Assembly (NCBI GenBank): GCA_947474855.1
Contig: CANJKV010000004.1
Coordinates: forward strand, 18,642-82,641
DNA from: Aurantimonadaceae bacterium
GTDB lineage: Bacteria; Pseudomonadota; Alphaproteobacteria; Rhizobiales; Rhizobiaceae
Reading direction: 5' to 3'
Length of the DNA: 64,000 nucleotides
The notes under the pieces were generated by a model. The model saw only the letters and a list, made by a program, of their open reading frames with translations. It ran no database searches and was not told where the DNA came from. The number at the start of each line of letters is the position of its first letter. Within the stretch, counting starts at the first letter, position 1. Positions 25,659 to 33,919 of the stretch are shown piece after piece. Position numbers and translations under genes: made by a program.

Positions 25659-26144
25659 CTAGGTCAAGGCTGCCGTCAGGACCTTCTCGTCGGACCGCAT
25701 GCGATCAATGAGTTCGTGAAGCGTCATCCGCAAGGCTGCCAGATCGGCGTCGTCGATGCCTGTGCGGCACTCGACGGCGTTCTGGGCCGGCGCGGCTGCA
25801 GCTTCCAGGGCGATGCCTGCGGCTGTGGGCGCGATCAAAACGTGCCTTTTGTCTGCGGGACTCGCGCGGCGCATGAGGTATCCGGCGCGCTCCAACTGGC
25901 CAAGGAGCGGCGTCACCGCGCTTGGTCCGAGCTGGAGGCGCTCCGCGATCCGCTTGGCAGGTACCTCATCCTCCTGCCAGAGCACCATCATGACGAGGTA
26001 TTGGGGATAGGTCAGGTCCAATCGAGCAAGCAAGGGGCGATAGGCGCGGGTGACAGCGTTCGTCGCCGCGTAGAGGGCGAAGCAGAGCTGATCGTCGAGC
26101 CGAACCGTGCCCGTGACCCGATTCACCATGGTCCCGTTTCCCAT
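25659..26144 (-). CDS. OhrR-type MarR-family peroxide sensor
   Basis: The protein matches the OhrR subgroup: LDDQLCFALYAATNAVTRAYRPLLARLDLTYPQYLVMMVLW is the hallmark first helix region, where the Cys in QLCFALY is the peroxide-reactive cysteine. The winged helix follows (AERLQLGPSAVTPLLGQLERAGYL, wing SPADKRHVLI). OhrR represses organic-hydroperoxide resistance (ohr) genes and releases on oxidation. No ohr gene is in the window, so its target is elsewhere or the gene is repurposed. ATG 26144 or the internal ATG near 26129 may be the start. It converges with the cupin pseudogene. Confidence 0.85.
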   Translation of the reverse strand: MGNGTMVNRVTGTVRLDDQLCFALYAATNAVTRAYRPLLARLDLTYPQYLVMMVLWQEDEVPAKRIAERLQLGPSAVTPLLGQLERAGYLMRRASPADKRHVLIAPTAAGIALEAAAAPAQNAVECRTGIDDADLAALRMTLHELIDRMRSDEKVLTAALT

Positions 26145-26266
26145 TTGCGCCGCACAAAGTCGTTCACGTATGAACCATCTAACCCATTCGCGGGCAAAAC
26201 CTACGATAAGCCCTCGTGCCTGCCTGATCGCATGAGGATGTGAACGGAATAACCCAGGTGTTATCG

Positions 26267-26494
26267 ATGAGCGGCAACGAACCCCGCCAACACTCGAGCG
26301 AGAACCCGCCGCAAGACGATCTAGCGGTGCTGCAGCTCATCGCCAACGGCGAGAGCTACGACGAGGCCGCCGGCATCCTCGACGTGGGTCGCGACGTCGT
26401 GGACGAAGCCATGCGCCGCGTTCGCAGATCGCTCGAAGCATTGACCGACGAGCATGCCGTCGCCCTGGCTTTCCGTTGTCGGATGATCGATTAA
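26267..26494 (+). CDS. Standalone LuxR-type helix-turn-helix protein (1)
   Basis: From ATG 26267 the protein has a short disordered N-terminus and then a domain reading AVLQLIANGESYDEAAGILDVGRDVVDEAMRRVRRSL followed by EHAVALAFRCRMI. That is the layout of the LuxR C-terminal DNA-binding domain, with the initial Leu-Ile-Ala-x-Gly, helix-turn-helix and closing Ala-x-Ala helix. No sensor domain is present. A GTG start at 26240 would add nine residues. The gene at 26576 encodes a second, related domain, so the two look like a divergent pair. Regulatory targets unknown. Confidence 0.55.
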   Translation: MSGNEPRQHSSENPPQDDLAVLQLIANGESYDEAAGILDVGRDVVDEAMRRVRRSLEALTDEHAVALAFRCRMID

Positions 26495-26575
26495 GCTGCA
26501 TCTAAACGGCGAGACCAGCGAGAACACTCATGGTCCCGCCGCAACGACGGATGCGATGGTCGGAGGGGACGGTAG

Positions 26576-26779
26576 ATGCTGACGGTCGGCGACCTGTCCA
26601 GCACCATGCTCGACATCATCGGCAAGCTGGCGGAGGGAGAGAGCCTTCCACAGATCGCGATTGACCTCCGTCTCAGCGAAGACGATGTCGACGTCATCGT
26701 CGCGGCGGCGGCCAAGGTCCTGCGGGCGCGCAACCGAGTCCATGTCGTCAACATCGCGCTTCGCCGCCGGCTGATCTGA
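26576..26779 (+). CDS. Standalone LuxR-type helix-turn-helix protein (2)
   Basis: The 67-residue protein is essentially one LuxR-like DNA-binding domain: LDIIGKLAEGESLPQIAIDLRLSEDDVDVIVAAAAKVL then RARNRVHVVNIALRRRLI, where the last segment closely resembles the K-L-x-A-R-N-R-x-x-A-V helix of LuxR/FixJ proteins. GGAGGGG precedes the ATG at 26576. It is 81 bp after the related gene and on the same strand. Such single-domain proteins may compete with or assist full regulators by dimerising on DNA. Confidence 0.6.
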   Translation: MLTVGDLSSTMLDIIGKLAEGESLPQIAIDLRLSEDDVDVIVAAAAKVLRARNRVHVVNIALRRRLI

Positions 26780-26842
26780 TCCTTGCAAAAGCTGACATGA
26801 CGCGTCGAAGTCCGGCGCGCCGATCCACCAGACCACGCCCGA

Positions 26843-27553
26843 TCACGCATGAAGCCGCAGCAGCCAGTCGCGCAGCGCTCCGGCAGCATCGCGCCAGCGC
26901 GGCTCCAGCATCAGCGCGTGGCCGAGCCGCGGCAGGAGCGTCGGGCCGCAGCCGTAGTAGAGGCCGGTGCGCCAGATCTCGTCGGCGGGAACGATGCGGT
27001 CGTCCAGCCCGCCCAGCACGAAGGTCGGCGGAGCGGTCCAGGCAAGCGGCGCGAACGGTGGCCATCCCTGAAGCTCGGGGCCGATCCGCGGCGACTCGCG
27101 TCCGATGCGCGAGGCGAAGCGCTCCAGGTCTTCAGGCGGTAGATCGGGCGAGAACAAGGCTTCGCGCACGAGATCACGGTCGACGAGCGGGCTCCTGCCC
27201 GAGGACATGGCGAGCACGCTCGCGAACAGGTGCGGCGACAGGATCCCCATGCGCAGCGCCGAGGGTGCGAGCCCCCAAGGGGGCACGGACGCCAGCAGTG
27301 CCATGCCCGCCGCTTGGCCTCCGCCTTGGATGAACTTCTGCACCACCGCTCCGCCGAGCGAGTGACCGACGAGCACGATCGGTCCCTCGATCAGGCTCGC
27401 CAGCACCGGGTAGGAGCGAAGTCGCCTCGGAAAGCCGCCCGCTCGGCGGCTTCCTCGCTTGGCAAGCTCTCGCATCCTGGCGACGCGTTCCCTCCAGGCA
27501 GCCAACCCGTCAGTAGCCCTGGTTCTGCATCCGTGCGAAGCCGCGGAACCCAC
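26843..27553 (-). pseudogene. 5'-truncated alpha/beta hydrolase gene
   Basis: From about 27430 downward the minus strand encodes a recognisable hydrolase: the nucleophile elbow VLVGHSLGGAVVQ, the acid in GGLDDRIVPADE and the catalytic His in LGHALMLEP. What is missing is the first about 70-80 residues with strands beta-1 to beta-4 and the oxyanion His-Gly loop. The residues upstream in frame (RERVARMRELAKRGSRRAGG) are unrelated and overlap the end of the DUF4145 gene by 44 bp. An internal GTG at 27406 could be used, but a functional fold is unlikely. The truncation point coincides with the left edge of the accessory island. Confidence 0.65.
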
Positions 27554-28283
27554 CCTCGATCATGAGCGCCCCTTCGGTCTTCGCCACCCGATCCGCAAGC
27601 TCCGAAAGATCGACGGAAGCTTCGGCGTCGAACAGATCCTGCAAGGCATCCTCGAGGAGCATGAACATCTTCACCAACGTCAATCTATCGACCTTCCCTC
27701 CATGGCTCGCAGAATTCCCGACGAGCCGAAGGGCGCCCAACGTCCTAGAATGTTCAAGACTGCGACCCGAGAACAAGATCAGAAGCTTGTGAAGGTTCTT
27801 ATTGCCATTGCCAGGCTCATGATGCGCAATGATCTTCTCGGCGCAGGTGCGAAGCCTGTTTGCGCATGCGGCCGGATCGACCCAGAACAGCGAGAACGCC
27901 GTCAGCAACGTCGTCCTTATCTCCAAAGGCAGCGTGTGCGGCATCCGAATGATGGGAGGCGCCGGCGTCATGCCCAGGGGAACGAGCACCTCGGTTCCTC
28001 CGTCGCCGTAACAGGCGAGATCTTCCCTCTCCCATGTCTCGCCCGAGACCGCCACGACCTCTCCGCAATCGGCGACGTCGCAGATCAGGCTGCACGTGAA
28101 TGTACCGCTCCCCTCCCTCGGGCAGTCGTACTCCTCCTCGCACCTGGGAAGGAGATGCCGCGCCACCCTCATGTCAAGGCTGTCTGCCACCAGCCTGACC
28201 TTTCCCGTCTCGCATCTGGGGCAAGGAAGCGGAGGCACCTCGGTTGTCCTGTAAAACTTCCTCCAAAGGGATTCGTCGACCAT
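27510..28283 (-). CDS. DUF4145-domain protein
   Basis: The protein starts best at ATG 28283 (MVDESLWRKFYRTTEVPPL), where DUF4145 proteins begin. It has a zinc-ribbon-like CPRC with a second cysteine pair farther on (SLICDVADCG), then a mixed region, and from about residue 150 the helical DUF4145 core (LLTAFSLFWVDPAACANRLRTCAEKII, LGALRLVGNSASHG, LVKMFMLLEDALQDLF). The R-x-x-x-E-like helix and the G-N-x-x-x-H-x motif define the family, which occurs fused to or beside restriction enzymes and other phage-defence proteins. Frame extends upstream to 28478 without homology. It is the first gene of the accessory island. Confidence 0.72.
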   Translation of the reverse strand: MVDESLWRKFYRTTEVPPLPCPRCETGKVRLVADSLDMRVARHLLPRCEEEYDCPREGSGTFTCSLICDVADCGEVVAVSGETWEREDLACYGDGGTEVLVPLGMTPAPPIIRMPHTLPLEIRTTLLTAFSLFWVDPAACANRLRTCAEKIIAHHEPGNGNKNLHKLLILFSGRSLEHSRTLGALRLVGNSASHGGKVDRLTLVKMFMLLEDALQDLFDAEASVDLSELADRVAKTEGALMIEGGFRGFARMQNQGY

Positions 28284-28605
28284 CAAACCCTCGCCTAGCA
28301 GCGGTTCCACGAGATGGATGATGCCGATCGATAGTTGCAGCTCGTTGCTCGAAACCCGGAGTATTTTACCGGGAACGCTCTTTCGAGCGGGCGCGTCGAC
28401 GGCGATCCGCAGCCCGGCGCCGCCTTTACCCGGTCCGGACGCTCCTTCGTCGGCAACGACGTCGATGCAGCAGATCATGGATCGTCACGGTCCGCCCACC
28501 GTATCGCCCTGTGGAAGAATGAAGCGCCCTCGCAGTTCGGATCACCACGCAACCATGCCAGGATCTGGCTCCGATGCGATATCTTGCCGCGCAGGAGCGT
28601 CCTAA
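28284..28605. other. Gap between DUF4145 gene and IS5-family element
   Basis: Nothing is supported here beyond probable promoter DNA for the DUF4145 gene; it ends in the TAA that is duplicated at the far side of the insertion sequence. Confidence 0.4.
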
Positions 28606-29513
28606 GAGTCCGTCCGGAAACTCATTCTGCTGAAGCGATGCGGCGGATGAGGACGTTCGCTGCGGCGGCATGGAGGAAGGCTGTCGACGAGGCGATCGTT
28701 GTTTCGGCATCCTTCCAGAGCCGCCGGTTGCGGCCGAGCCAGGCGAAGGTTCTCTCGACCACCCAGCGCCTCGGCTGCACGGCGAAGCCGATCTGGCCGG
28801 GCTTTGGTCGCACGATCTCGACCGGGACCGGGCTGGTCCGGCGGACCCTTTCGCCCTGATAGCCTCGATCTGCGAAGATGCGCTCGACGAAGGGGAAGCG
28901 GCTCCGCGATGCGCGGGCCAGGGGACCGGCGCCGTCACGGTCCTGGACCGAGGCTGCGCCAACGACAACCGTCAGCAATCGGCCGTCGGTATCGACCAGC
29001 GCGTGGCGTTTGCGACCGACGATCCGCTTGGCGCCGTCGTAACCGCGAGGCCCGCCGCTCTCGCAGGTTCGTGCGGTCTGGCTGTCCATGACCGCCGCGC
29101 TGGGTGAAGCTTGGCGGCCGCATCGTTCCCGGTCGGTCAGAACAAGCCGATGGCCGAGGCCCTCGAACAGGCGTTCGTCACGGAACCGGCGGAACCAGTC
29201 CCAGACCGTGCTGCGCGGCGGGAAGTGGTCCGGCAGCATACGCCATGGGCAACCGGAGCGCAGGATGAACAGCACCGCGTTGATGATCTCGCGCATCGGC
29301 CAAGCCCGAGGCCGGCCGGTCATGTCCGCTCTTGGCAGCACGGGTTCGATCAACGCCCATTCCGCGTCGGTAAGGTCGCTCGAATAGCGCAGATGGTCTC
29401 TGTTATGCTGGGCGCGGGTGGCTGGCGTCCACATGCCTGGCTCCACGGAAGGCTTCGAACACCTCCAAGGAATCAGCCGGATGCCGGCCACTCAACCCTT
29501 TCCGGACGGGCTC
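28606..29513 (-). mobile_element. Complete IS5-family insertion sequence with TAA target duplication
   Basis: The element is 908 bp. Its ends are GAGTCCGTCCGGAAA (28606-28620) and, on the other strand, GAGCCCGTCCGGAAA (from 29513), 14 of 15 identical. TAA flanks both sides (28603-28605 and 29514-29516), fitting the TNA-type duplication of the IS427 group. One intact transposase gene fills it. It is inserted between the DUF4145 gene and the lipoprotein pseudogene. Confidence 0.88.
28622..29434 (-). CDS. IS5-family DDE transposase
   Basis: The 270-residue transposase begins at ATG 29434 (MWTPATRAQHNRDHLRYSSDL), the usual start for this group. It has the N-terminal DUF4096-type segment (DLTDAEWALIEPVLP, INAVLFILRSGCPWRMLP) and the DDE core: Asp in VMDSQTAR, Asp in FADRGYQG and Glu in VVERTFAWLGRNRRL. 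All three are present with normal spacing and the frame is unbroken, so the element may still be active. An upstream extension to 29491 is inside the terminal repeat and unlikely to be used. Confidence 0.9.
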   Translation of the reverse strand: MWTPATRAQHNRDHLRYSSDLTDAEWALIEPVLPRADMTGRPRAWPMREIINAVLFILRSGCPWRMLPDHFPPRSTVWDWFRRFRDERLFEGLGHRLVLTDRERCGRQASPSAAVMDSQTARTCESGGPRGYDGAKRIVGRKRHALVDTDGRLLTVVVGAASVQDRDGAGPLARASRSRFPFVERIFADRGYQGERVRRTSPVPVEIVRPKPGQIGFAVQPRRWVVERTFAWLGRNRRLWKDAETTIASSTAFLHAAAANVLIRRIASAE

Positions 29514-29548
29514 TAACCTTCGTCAGTCGCCCGATGGAGAGAAACCTC

Positions 29549-30632
29549 ATGCGAGACGTGTCGGCGGAATGGCGCCCTGCCCTTCGTTCCCTTCTCGTGA
29601 TAGCCTGCTCGCTCGTCGCAGGATGCGCGAACAAGCCTCTCCCGGAAGATGTGGCTCGCGGCTACGACACGGTCGACATCGTGGACAAGATCCGCTGCGA
29701 GTCGAGGGAAGCCGTGTACAGGGAGTTGCTTGCCCTTCTCGCGGAAAGAGGCGCGCCGGCCGCGGTCGTGAGATCCATCATGAACACGCCGGGCGAGATC
29801 CGGGAAAGCGATCTCGACGCGCTTCCCTCGCACCTCAGGAGCGAGATCGACGACTACTACAACGCCGGCATCGCTTACGACTTCAAGCTCAACATGACCG
29901 TCAACAACGTCGTCGAAGGGTCCGTGACGGCCCAGGATTCCTAGCCGACCGGGCTCTTTACGGGCATCCTAGGCGGCAAGAACGAACGGACGCGCAGCAA
30001 CCAGCGGACGTTCCGGGTGAAGGATACCGTCCCCCAGCTGTTCATCGACCTGAGCATGAAGGATTGCGGCAGGCGGCAGGCAGGAGTTCGCCACGTCGAC
30101 GATCGCAGCTTCTCGTATCCGATCACGGGGAACATAGGATTGAGGGAGATGGTCCGCACCTTTCGGAAGCTCGTCGAGCGGGACATACTGAAAGCCCCCC
30201 GCGGGAGCCGACACGAAGGAGGCGGTCCTGACGGACGAGATCGCCTTCACGACGAAGAACTCCGCGGAAGCGAAACCATCCTTCTCGTTCCAGCCGGTGA
30301 CGACCGGCTTGCACCTGAGCGCGCTTTCGATTGGAACATCCGGCTACCGGGAGGACGTGCATAGGGTCATCGTCGCCCTTGCCATGCCCGAGGAGGTCAC
30401 CGCGGCGGCTGACGCGAGCGCGTCTCGAACGAGCGGAGGAAGTACGGCGTCATCTCCGCCAAGGAGCGGAAGCGGCCCTTCTGCGTCCACGCGGCAAGTC
30501 TCGCCCCCATCCCCGACGTCGGCAAGGGCCGAGCAGGCGGCCGAGGCCGCGAGCCGAGCCATCGATGCGGTCCTCCTGCGCAACAACCTCTTCCTCGACA
30601 GGCGGGAGCTGGAGGACCTTCTCGACCGCTGA
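29549..30632 (+). pseudogene. Decayed lipoprotein gene with nonsense codon and C6 frameshift
   Basis: ATG 29549, preceded by GGAG, opens a lipoprotein signal (RSLLVIACSLVAGC). The reading frame runs to a TAG at 29942-29944, but beyond the TAG the same frame continues sensibly (TGLFTGILGG, KDTVPQLFIDLSMKDC, REMVRTFRKLVERDILKAP). At a run of six C (30195-30200) it must shift by one base into the frame that carries EAVLTDEIAFTTKNSAEAKPSF, LSIGTSGYREDVHRVIVALAMPEE and a low-complexity tail ending at 30632. Two lesions suggest an inactivated gene for an outer- or inner-membrane-anchored protein of about 360 residues, unless the C run varies in phase. Function is unknown. Confidence 0.62.
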
Positions 30633-30987
30633 TCGGCCGCCGTCCTGCGCCGAAGGCGCTTATGCGACCTTGCGTGCGTCGGGGAGAACGATGGAGCCAG
30701 GACCTTCGGAGCAAGCCCGATGCCGGCCCCGCCGGCGTCTTCCCCGATCCGAACCAGGCGACGGCCGGCCGCCATTGGCCGACCCCATCTTCATCGTTGA
30801 CAACGGCCCCACAACTCCGCCTTACGCGCGGGGCCGTCTCGCCTGACCTGTCGCCGGGTCGAAGCCGACATCTCGATCCAGATCGACCAGTCGTGTTCGG
30901 TCGGCGCGCAATCGCGAACGTCGACCCGGAAACGAAGGGTCATCCCCGTTGGCGTCCCTAACCTTGACCGATATCGGCGGGCGTACC
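30633..30987. other. Non-coding gap
   Basis: No gene or clear signal is visible in this 355-bp stretch. Confidence 0.35.
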
Positions 30988-31395
30988 ATGAAGCGTGCAC
31001 TCGTCCTGCGCTTCCGGAAGCACGGGTCCGCCCACCTGAGCGAGGCGCTCGCCGCGGCGGGAGGCTTCCGCACGCACGCCGCCCTCTCGGCGCCCATCTG
31101 CAGGGCCGAGCCCAGACATGCCGACTTCGTGCTGCTGGACGAAGCCGCCTCAATGTCGCGCCTCGAGCAGCTGAGCGACGTATCTCTCGATGCCGTCGAT
31201 CGGCACATGCTCTTCGACGACTTGCCGATCGAAGGTCACGGCGACGTGCTGAACACCAGACCTGGGTCGCGAAGGGCGTGGAAACGCGGCAGCAGCGCGA
31301 CTGGCTGACGTCGAAGGGCTGCGGCATGGCGCAGGGCTACTACCTCGGCAGGCCCTCCGTTACAAAGCTCGCGGAAGGGTTCGGGCGCAACCGAT
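30988..31395 (+). pseudogene. Remnant of an EAL-domain phosphodiesterase-like gene
   Basis: Two frames together resemble the second half of an EAL domain. From ATG 30988 (MKRALVLRFRKHGSAHL) the first frame reaches VLLDEAASMSRLEQLSDVSLDAVDRHMLF, like the region after the EAL catalytic acids. At about 31255-31265 homology jumps to another frame: VAKGVETRQQRDWLTSKGCGMAQGYYLGRP, the conserved C-terminal EAL motif. The N-terminal catalytic EAL loop itself is missing. A frameshift plus truncation implies a dead c-di-GMP phosphodiesterase relative. The second part is a strong match; the first is weaker. Confidence 0.55.
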
Positions 31396-31501
31396 CATCC
31401 CCATCAGCGCTATCGACGGCGGCCGGCACAACACGCCTCGCCAACTTCGAGACCGCAGTCTGCGACATGAAACGATCGAAGAACATGCTTGGACAGCACG
31501 G

Positions 31502-32095
31502 TCATTCCGGCCAGTTCGCCGGCCTGCCTATAAGCCCGCGTTCGGGCATCGAGCGAAGCCAAGCGACGAACGTCTCGACCTCCGGCGGGGGGAAGCGAAC
31601 CTTGTGCCCTTGCGTGGAATGCACGAACTGCGAGAACCGGTCCGGGACCGACGGTCCGTCCTTTCCCCAATAGGCATAATCGCGTCCGAGCAACACCCTG
31701 CTCGTCGAACCCGTGTCGCGCTTCAAGTTCGGAAGACTGGGGCTGCCGTCCGCTTCGCTGTGGAACGAGTCCGCCTGGATCCAGGAACCGTCGACATCGC
31801 GATGATAGATGTTGTCGCCATGCCGCTGCATCAGACTGCCGTTCATGACCGGACGTCGACGCCGGAATCTCGGATCGCTCCAATAGCGATCGAAGTCCAC
31901 GATCTCGTCGATGCGCATCCAGTACGACAGCCTGCCGTCGAGGCGGTTAGGCGCCGATCCCGTTCCGATCACATAGTCGCCCAGCTGCGCGAAGAGCCTG
32001 ATCCGCGGCTTGCATGCCGCCAAGGAGCAGACGCCGTGAAACGGATTGGGTGCGAAGCCCAGGTCGTGATCGATGACATAGGTGAAGAGGCGCAT
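31502..32095 (-). CDS. Nmad2-family protein (nucleotide-modification associated domain 2)
   Basis: The 197-residue protein starts at ATG 32095 (MRLFTYVIDHDLGFAPNPFHGVC). It reads as Nmad2 throughout: SLAACKPRIRLFAQLGDYVIGTGS, RLSYWMRIDEIVDFDRYWSDPRF, GDNIYHRDVDGSWIQ, and the late VLLGRDYAYWGKDGP. Nmad domains were described by comparative genomics next to enzymes that make modified DNA bases and are thought to act in handling or making such bases; no reaction is proven. The frame is open upstream to 32578, but that part is the antisense of the next gene. It is 7 bp downstream of the acidic gene, in one operon, and divergent from the MazG operon. Confidence 0.78.
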   Translation of the reverse strand: MRLFTYVIDHDLGFAPNPFHGVCSLAACKPRIRLFAQLGDYVIGTGSAPNRLDGRLSYWMRIDEIVDFDRYWSDPRFRRRRPVMNGSLMQRHGDNIYHRDVDGSWIQADSFHSEADGSPSLPNLKRDTGSTSRVLLGRDYAYWGKDGPSVPDRFSQFVHSTQGHKVRFPPPEVETFVAWLRSMPERGLIGRPANWPE

Positions 32096-32102
32096 CGCGC
32101 GA

Positions 32103-32603
32103 TCAGCATCTGTTGCGCTTCGTCGGCACCGCGCCCCGCGCTCCACCGTCGGGGCGGTGCCAACTCTCGCCCTCGCCGCGGACGATCTCTCCGAAGCTGC
32201 GGGCATCCCATGGGACACACCCGGAACCGTACTCGTCGAGCACCCGGGGAAGCTCGCCGACCTGCCGCGACGGATGCCATATGCCGACGACCCTGGCGCC
32301 GCGTCCGGCGGCCTGCCTGGCGGCAGCCTCGACGGAACCGTCGAGATCCTCCCCCACGACGATGACGCAGACTTCGTCATCCTCCACGGCCGAAGAGTCT
32401 TCGGCGTCGTCGGTCTCCCCTTCCGTCTCATCGTCGCTGGGCCGCTCGTCGATCTCGTCGTCGTCCGACGCGTCCTCCCGGTCGGCTGCGGGATCGAACC
32501 CGTGGCCGGCCTCCTCGGCGATCTCGAGCCCCGCCTCCTCAAGGAGCTCGACGAGCTTCTCGGGATCGGGGCCGGCATGAAGGATCCGAATCCTGGCGAT
32601 CAT
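32103..32603 (-). CDS. Acidic protein upstream of Nmad2, unknown function
   Basis: I do not recognise a family. ATG 32603 has AAAGGAAC before it. Residues 1-36 form a beta/alpha start (IARIRILHAGPDPEKLVELLEEAG). Residues about 37-76 are an Asp/Glu-rich linker, and 77-150 form a second alpha/beta part (VCVIVVGEDLDGS, GARVVGIWHPSRQVGELPRVLDEYG). The pattern, a small Rossmann-like or TIR-like fold interrupted by an acidic insert, is suggestive but not proven; no NADase glutamate can be assigned. It leads the operon with Nmad2, so the two likely work together, with the acidic tract perhaps mimicking DNA. Confidence 0.55.
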   Translation of the reverse strand: MIARIRILHAGPDPEKLVELLEEAGLEIAEEAGHGFDPAADREDASDDDEIDERPSDDETEGETDDAEDSSAVEDDEVCVIVVGEDLDGSVEAAARQAAGRGARVVGIWHPSRQVGELPRVLDEYGSGCVPWDARSFGEIVRGEGESWHRPDGGARGAVPTKRNRC

Positions 32604-32758
32604 GAACGTTCCTTTGATGACCGGCGAGTCATGCAGAGGTGGTGACGAGCACCCACAATATGCAATAGCCGGGTCTCCTGCATCCGGTTCGCTCGTGGAA
32701 CCAGCAGATCATAGCCGCGCTCCGGATCCGGAACGTCGGAAACCTCGATGGGGAAGGC
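32604..32758. promoter_or_regulatory. Divergent promoter region of the two base-modification-type operons
   Basis: The 155-bp space between the leftward acidic-Nmad2 pair and the rightward MazG operon must hold both promoters. I see no clear operator. Its small size suggests the two operons are co-regulated. Confidence 0.4.
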
Positions 32759-33919
32759 ATGGCGAGTTCGCCCTTGCGTTTCGACGACTACCAAGCCTCA
32801 GCCGCGTCGACCGACAGGACGCGTTCGAAGGCCTCCGAATTCGACCTGCCGATCCTGGGTCTGTTTGGGGAGACCGGGAGCCTTCTCGCCGAGGTGAAGA
32901 AGCGCCAACGCGATTCGGCGGCACACGGGGGCTATCGCGACCGAGTGGTCGAGGAGATGGGCGACGTGTTGTGGTATCTGGCCGTGATCGCGGACCGGGT
33001 TGCGATACCGTTGTCGCGCCTCGCGAACCATTCGTCCAAAGACGGCAGGACGTCGGATCAGATGAGGCACCTCGTCGATCTGCAGCCGCAACGTTCGCTC
33101 GATCTCGACAGCCCCACGGTCGCCTTCGAGCGGACGCTTCTAAGGCTGGCCGGAGCCGCAGGCAGACTCGCCGAGCATGGTGCCCGGAAGCACGGCGATC
33201 AAGCCGATCTGGAAGCGCTCCTGGCGGAGATCCTTCGTCTCCTGGTGGAAGCGGCGAACGAGGCGGGCGTGACTCTGGACGAGGCAGCCCGGGGGAACAT
33301 GGCGAAGGCGGCCGACCGATGGGCGTCGGAGCGAACCTTTCCGTTGCCGTTCGACGAGGCATTCCCCTTCGAGGAGCGTCTTCCGCGTTCGTTGGACGTC
33401 GACGTGTTCGAACGCGAGGCCGCCAACGGCAAGCACTACGTCGTCCAGCGTTGCAACGGCGTCTTCATCGGGGATCGTCTGACGGACAACATCGTGACGC
33501 CCGACGATTATCGCTTCCACGACGTCTTCCACTACGCGAATGCCGCGGTTCTCGGCTGGTCACCGGTGACGCGTGCGTTGCTGAGGCTGAAGCGGAAGAG
33601 CGAGACGAAGATCGACGAGGGCCAGGACGGCGCGAGAGCGATCATTATCGAGGAAGCGATCTCCGCCTACGTGTTCGGCGAGGCGAAGAGAGAAGCGTTC
33701 TTCGAGGATGCATCGGAGGGCGACCTGGGCTTCTCCCTGCTGAAGTCCGTTCGCCAGTTCGCCAGAGGATACGAGGTCGATCGCTGCCCCCTGTGGCTGT
33801 GGGAGAGGGCGATCCTGCAGGGCTGCGCCGCCTTCCGCTTCCTGCGCCTTCGTCGTCGGGGAACACTCCGGATCGACCTGCCCGCCCGGGAATTGCGGAT
33901 CGAGGAGATGCCGGCTTGA
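32759..33919 (+). CDS. MazG-like nucleoside-triphosphate pyrophosphohydrolase with C-terminal domain
   Basis: The 386-residue protein carries an all-alpha NTP pyrophosphohydrolase domain at residues about 20-120. Its acidic metal ligands are in LGLFGETGSLLAEVKKRQR (Glu38, Glu45) and VVEEMGDVLWYLA (Glu65, Glu66, Asp69). A second region (about 200-386) with FHDVFHYANAAVLGWSPVTRALLRLKRK and RAIIIEEAISAYVFGEA is shared by a MazG-like subgroup common in islands. Such enzymes turn (d)NTPs into monophosphates and can act in nucleotide-pool defence. ATG 32759 follows GGGGAAGGC. Its TGA overlaps the TTG start of the next gene, giving a tight operon with the UDG-like and MPE-TS proteins. Confidence 0.8.
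   Translation: MASSPLRFDDYQASAASTDRTRSKASEFDLPILGLFGETGSLLAEVKKRQRDSAAHGGYRDRVVEEMGDVLWYLAVIADRVAIPLSRLANHSSKDGRTSDQMRHLVDLQPQRSLDLDSPTVAFERTLLRLAGAAGRLAEHGARKHGDQADLEALLAEILRLLVEAANEAGVTLDEAARGNMAKAADRWASERTFPLPFDEAFPFEERLPRSLDVDVFEREAANGKHYVVQRCNGVFIGDRLTDNIVTPDDYRFHDVFHYANAAVLGWSPVTRALLRLKRKSETKIDEGQDGARAIIIEEAISAYVFGEAKREAFFEDASEGDLGFSLLKSVRQFARGYEVDRCPLWLWERAILQGCAAFRFLRLRRRGTLRIDLPARELRIEEMPA

Noticed and set aside
31604..32365. A 253-codon plus-strand frame
   Set aside because: It is the complement of the Nmad2 and acidic-protein genes and has no family features.
32103..32603. Calling the acidic protein a TIR NADase
   Set aside because: The beta/alpha pattern is suggestive, but no catalytic glutamate or TIR box can be placed with confidence.
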